Of a stretch of DNA of 64,000 nucleotides, positions 62,920 to 64,000 are shown one piece after another. Each line of letters begins with the position of its first letter. Position 1 is the first letter of the stretch. Under the pieces are notes generated by a model. That model did not search any database and was not told the origin of the DNA. It saw only the letters and a program-made list of their open reading frames with translations. This DNA comes from JANNNF01 sp963772935 (lineage in GTDB: Bacteria; Pseudomonadota; Alphaproteobacteria; Rhodobacterales; Rhodobacteraceae). The stretch lies in assembly GCA_963772935.1 (NCBI GenBank), contig CAVYZK010000009.1, positions 930,001-994,000 on the forward strand. Reading direction: 5' to 3'. The position numbers and the translations under genes were made by a program.

Positions 62920-63488
62920 GTTGGCCTGACCCAGCAATATGGACCGGCCCTGCGCCTGTCCTTCACCTTTATTACTCCGTAAATCAGGTCCGGTTTTACG
63001 CCACTAGAACGGGGTCTGGGGATCATGGTCAGCACGGCAGCAATAATGATCACAGCACCGCAGGCTGCTTTGACGATCAAGGAAATCACGGTGGTCTGCC
63101 GCGCAAGGCCGCCGACATGCCGCGCTTCCATCTTGCGCTCGAAGAAACCCAGACTGCCGGCATAGCCGCTGGCATGGCGGTCGGTTGGCAAAAGGCCGAT
63201 GGTCGGCAGCGTATCGTTCGATCCGCTGATCATGCCGCTGTCAGGCGCAAGCTGGCTTGCAAGCATCACTGCGAGGGCTTCCTTATCGTCGCTGACCGGA
63301 CCAGCAAGAGCCACTATCTCTCCGGGTTGCATCTGAAAATCAACGCTCTCAGCCCATCGCCGACATTCGACCCTTGCACGTTCTGCAGGGGCGGCGTTCC
63401 GGAAAGCCGCCGCCACAGACCTTGCGCTGCAATCCTCCCCGGACGGTTCCACGTTCAGGATGACCGTGCCATTCCCCCTTGCCCCCAC
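62871..63488 (-). pseudogene. fragment of a sugar-type ABC ATPase
   Basis: About 205 codons. VDFQMQPGEIVALAGPVSDD followed by GLLPTDRHASG resembles the second ATPase half of RbsA-type proteins (PGEIxGLAGLxGxGR, then GLVPExRxxxG). The Walker A Lys/Ser-Thr is missing (VSDDKEALA) and no signature motif follows. A hydrophobic stretch AACGAVIIIAAVLTMI comes instead. Probably decayed or a domain remnant. Confidence 0.5.
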
Positions 63489-63491
63489 CGA

Positions 63492-64000
63492 TTATCTGTT
63501 GCCGGGCGACAGGGCGAGGATCGCTTGTGCCAGCGTCGTCCTGTCCAACCCGAAATGGCGGTAGAGGTCGCCGATGGTGCCGGTCTGGCCGAAATGTTCC
63601 ACCCCATGCGATACGGTCCGGTGGCCGCAGACAGACCCCAGCCATGCCAGCGTGGCCGGATGCCCGTCTATCACGGTCAGGATCAGGCAATCGCGGGGCA
63701 AGGCGGCAAACAACGTCTCGATATGGCTGCGGGCGTCAGGCTTGCCCCGAACGCGGGCGCGTTGTGCGGCGGTCCAGCCTGCGTTCAGCCGGTCAGCAGA
63801 GGTGACCGCCAGCACCCCCACATCACGCCGTGCCTCGCCGATCAGGCCCGCGGCCGCTATCGCCTCGGGCGCGACGGCCCCTTGGTACGCGATGACGACC
63901 GAACAGTTGGGCCCCGGTTTGCGCAGCCAATAGGCACCGTCGATGGCGCCTTGGCGAAAGGCGTCGTCATGGCGTTTGCCGGGTTGTTCCAGCGGATTGG
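63492..64000 (-). CDS. transketolase-like protein, C-terminal part; 5' end beyond the window
   Basis: At least 169 residues from the window edge (NPLEQPGKRHDDAFRQGAID on) to TAA. The C-terminal transketolase/E1 pattern is clear: NCSVVIAYQGAVAPEAIAAA, DVGVLAVTSADRLNAGW and GVEHFGQTGTIGDLYRHFGL. The thiamine-binding domains would lie outside. It could be a transketolase or a pyruvate/2-oxoacid E1-type enzyme. Confidence 0.75.
   Translation of the reverse strand, partial: NPLEQPGKRHDDAFRQGAIDGAYWLRKPGPNCSVVIAYQGAVAPEAIAAAGLIGEARRDVGVLAVTSADRLNAGWTAAQRARVRGKPDARSHIETLFAALPRDCLILTVIDGHPATLAWLGSVCGHRTVSHGVEHFGQTGTIGDLYRHFGLDRTTLAQAILALSPGNR

Overview
This 64 kb window comes from a high-GC alphaproteobacterium, most likely order Rhodobacterales (Rhodobacteraceae/Paracoccaceae). 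Evidence: the tRNAs, GapR (DUF2312), the DUF2155-MlaD-NDUFA12 block, accBC-aat, clpPX, the reductive pyrimidine catabolism genes preA/preT/hydA/hyuC with RutR-type regulators, and the general codon style. Gene density is high and strand switches are frequent. There is no ribosomal RNA operon, CRISPR array, intact prophage or origin.

Layout. 1-6.6 kb: end of a WD40 gene, two small unknowns, a large AcoR-type regulator that lacks the sigma-54 contact loop, and a bd/CIO-type quinol oxidase operon (cydA, cydB and a 31-residue DUF2474 protein). 6.8-13.4 kb: transglutaminase-DUF2126, permuted ATP-grasp/alpha-E and a second transglutaminase, a conserved predicted peptide-modification set. These are followed by a cardiolipin-synthase-like protein, an EEP phosphodiesterase and tRNA-Thr. 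15.6-24.3 kb: an orphan iron-type ABC permease, GapR, a degenerate FadB-like protein, a sulfur cluster (persulfide-dioxygenase-like MBL protein, YeeE/YedE, YeeE/YedE-DUF442 fusion) and a FliM-like protein. 24.4-29.2 kb: a symporter-sensor kinase operon and a DUF2083-like XRE regulator with its probable operator.

29.3-44.9 kb is the centre of interest: a pyrimidine uptake and degradation region. It holds an ABC transporter (binding protein, two permeases, ATPase), two secreted paralogs of unknown function inside that operon, a 4-TM protein, dihydropyrimidinase (hydA), a small unknown, a GIY-YIG protein between two palindromic repeat pairs, beta-ureidopropionase-like hyuC, two RutR-like TetR regulators, and preA/preT with a DedA protein between them. 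Two near-perfect RutR-type operators lie in the hyuC/rutR divergent promoter, and a related palindrome lies upstream of preT. The genes together would import pyrimidines (inferred), reduce them (PreAT), open the ring (HydA) and release beta-alanine (HyuC).

45-55 kb holds housekeeping genes (accB, accC, aat, DUF2155, mlaD, NDUFA12, clpX, clpP), a secreted RTX protein with a glycosidase-like N-terminal region, a photolyase-like protein with its domains in reversed order, and a CDP-alcohol phosphatidyltransferase. 55.5-61.5 kb: a YnjBCD-like ABC operon, an EnvZ-like kinase and an MBL hydrolase. 61.6-64 kb: tRNA-Asn followed by a decayed mobile-element scar (zinc-finger protein, 5'-truncated esterase), an ABC-ATPase fragment and the 3' end of a transketolase-like gene running off the window.

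Caution: about a dozen conserved genes carry 1-base frameshifts, several in homopolymers and some in compensating pairs. Indel errors in the assembly are the simplest explanation, so the genes called broken here are probably intact in the organism.
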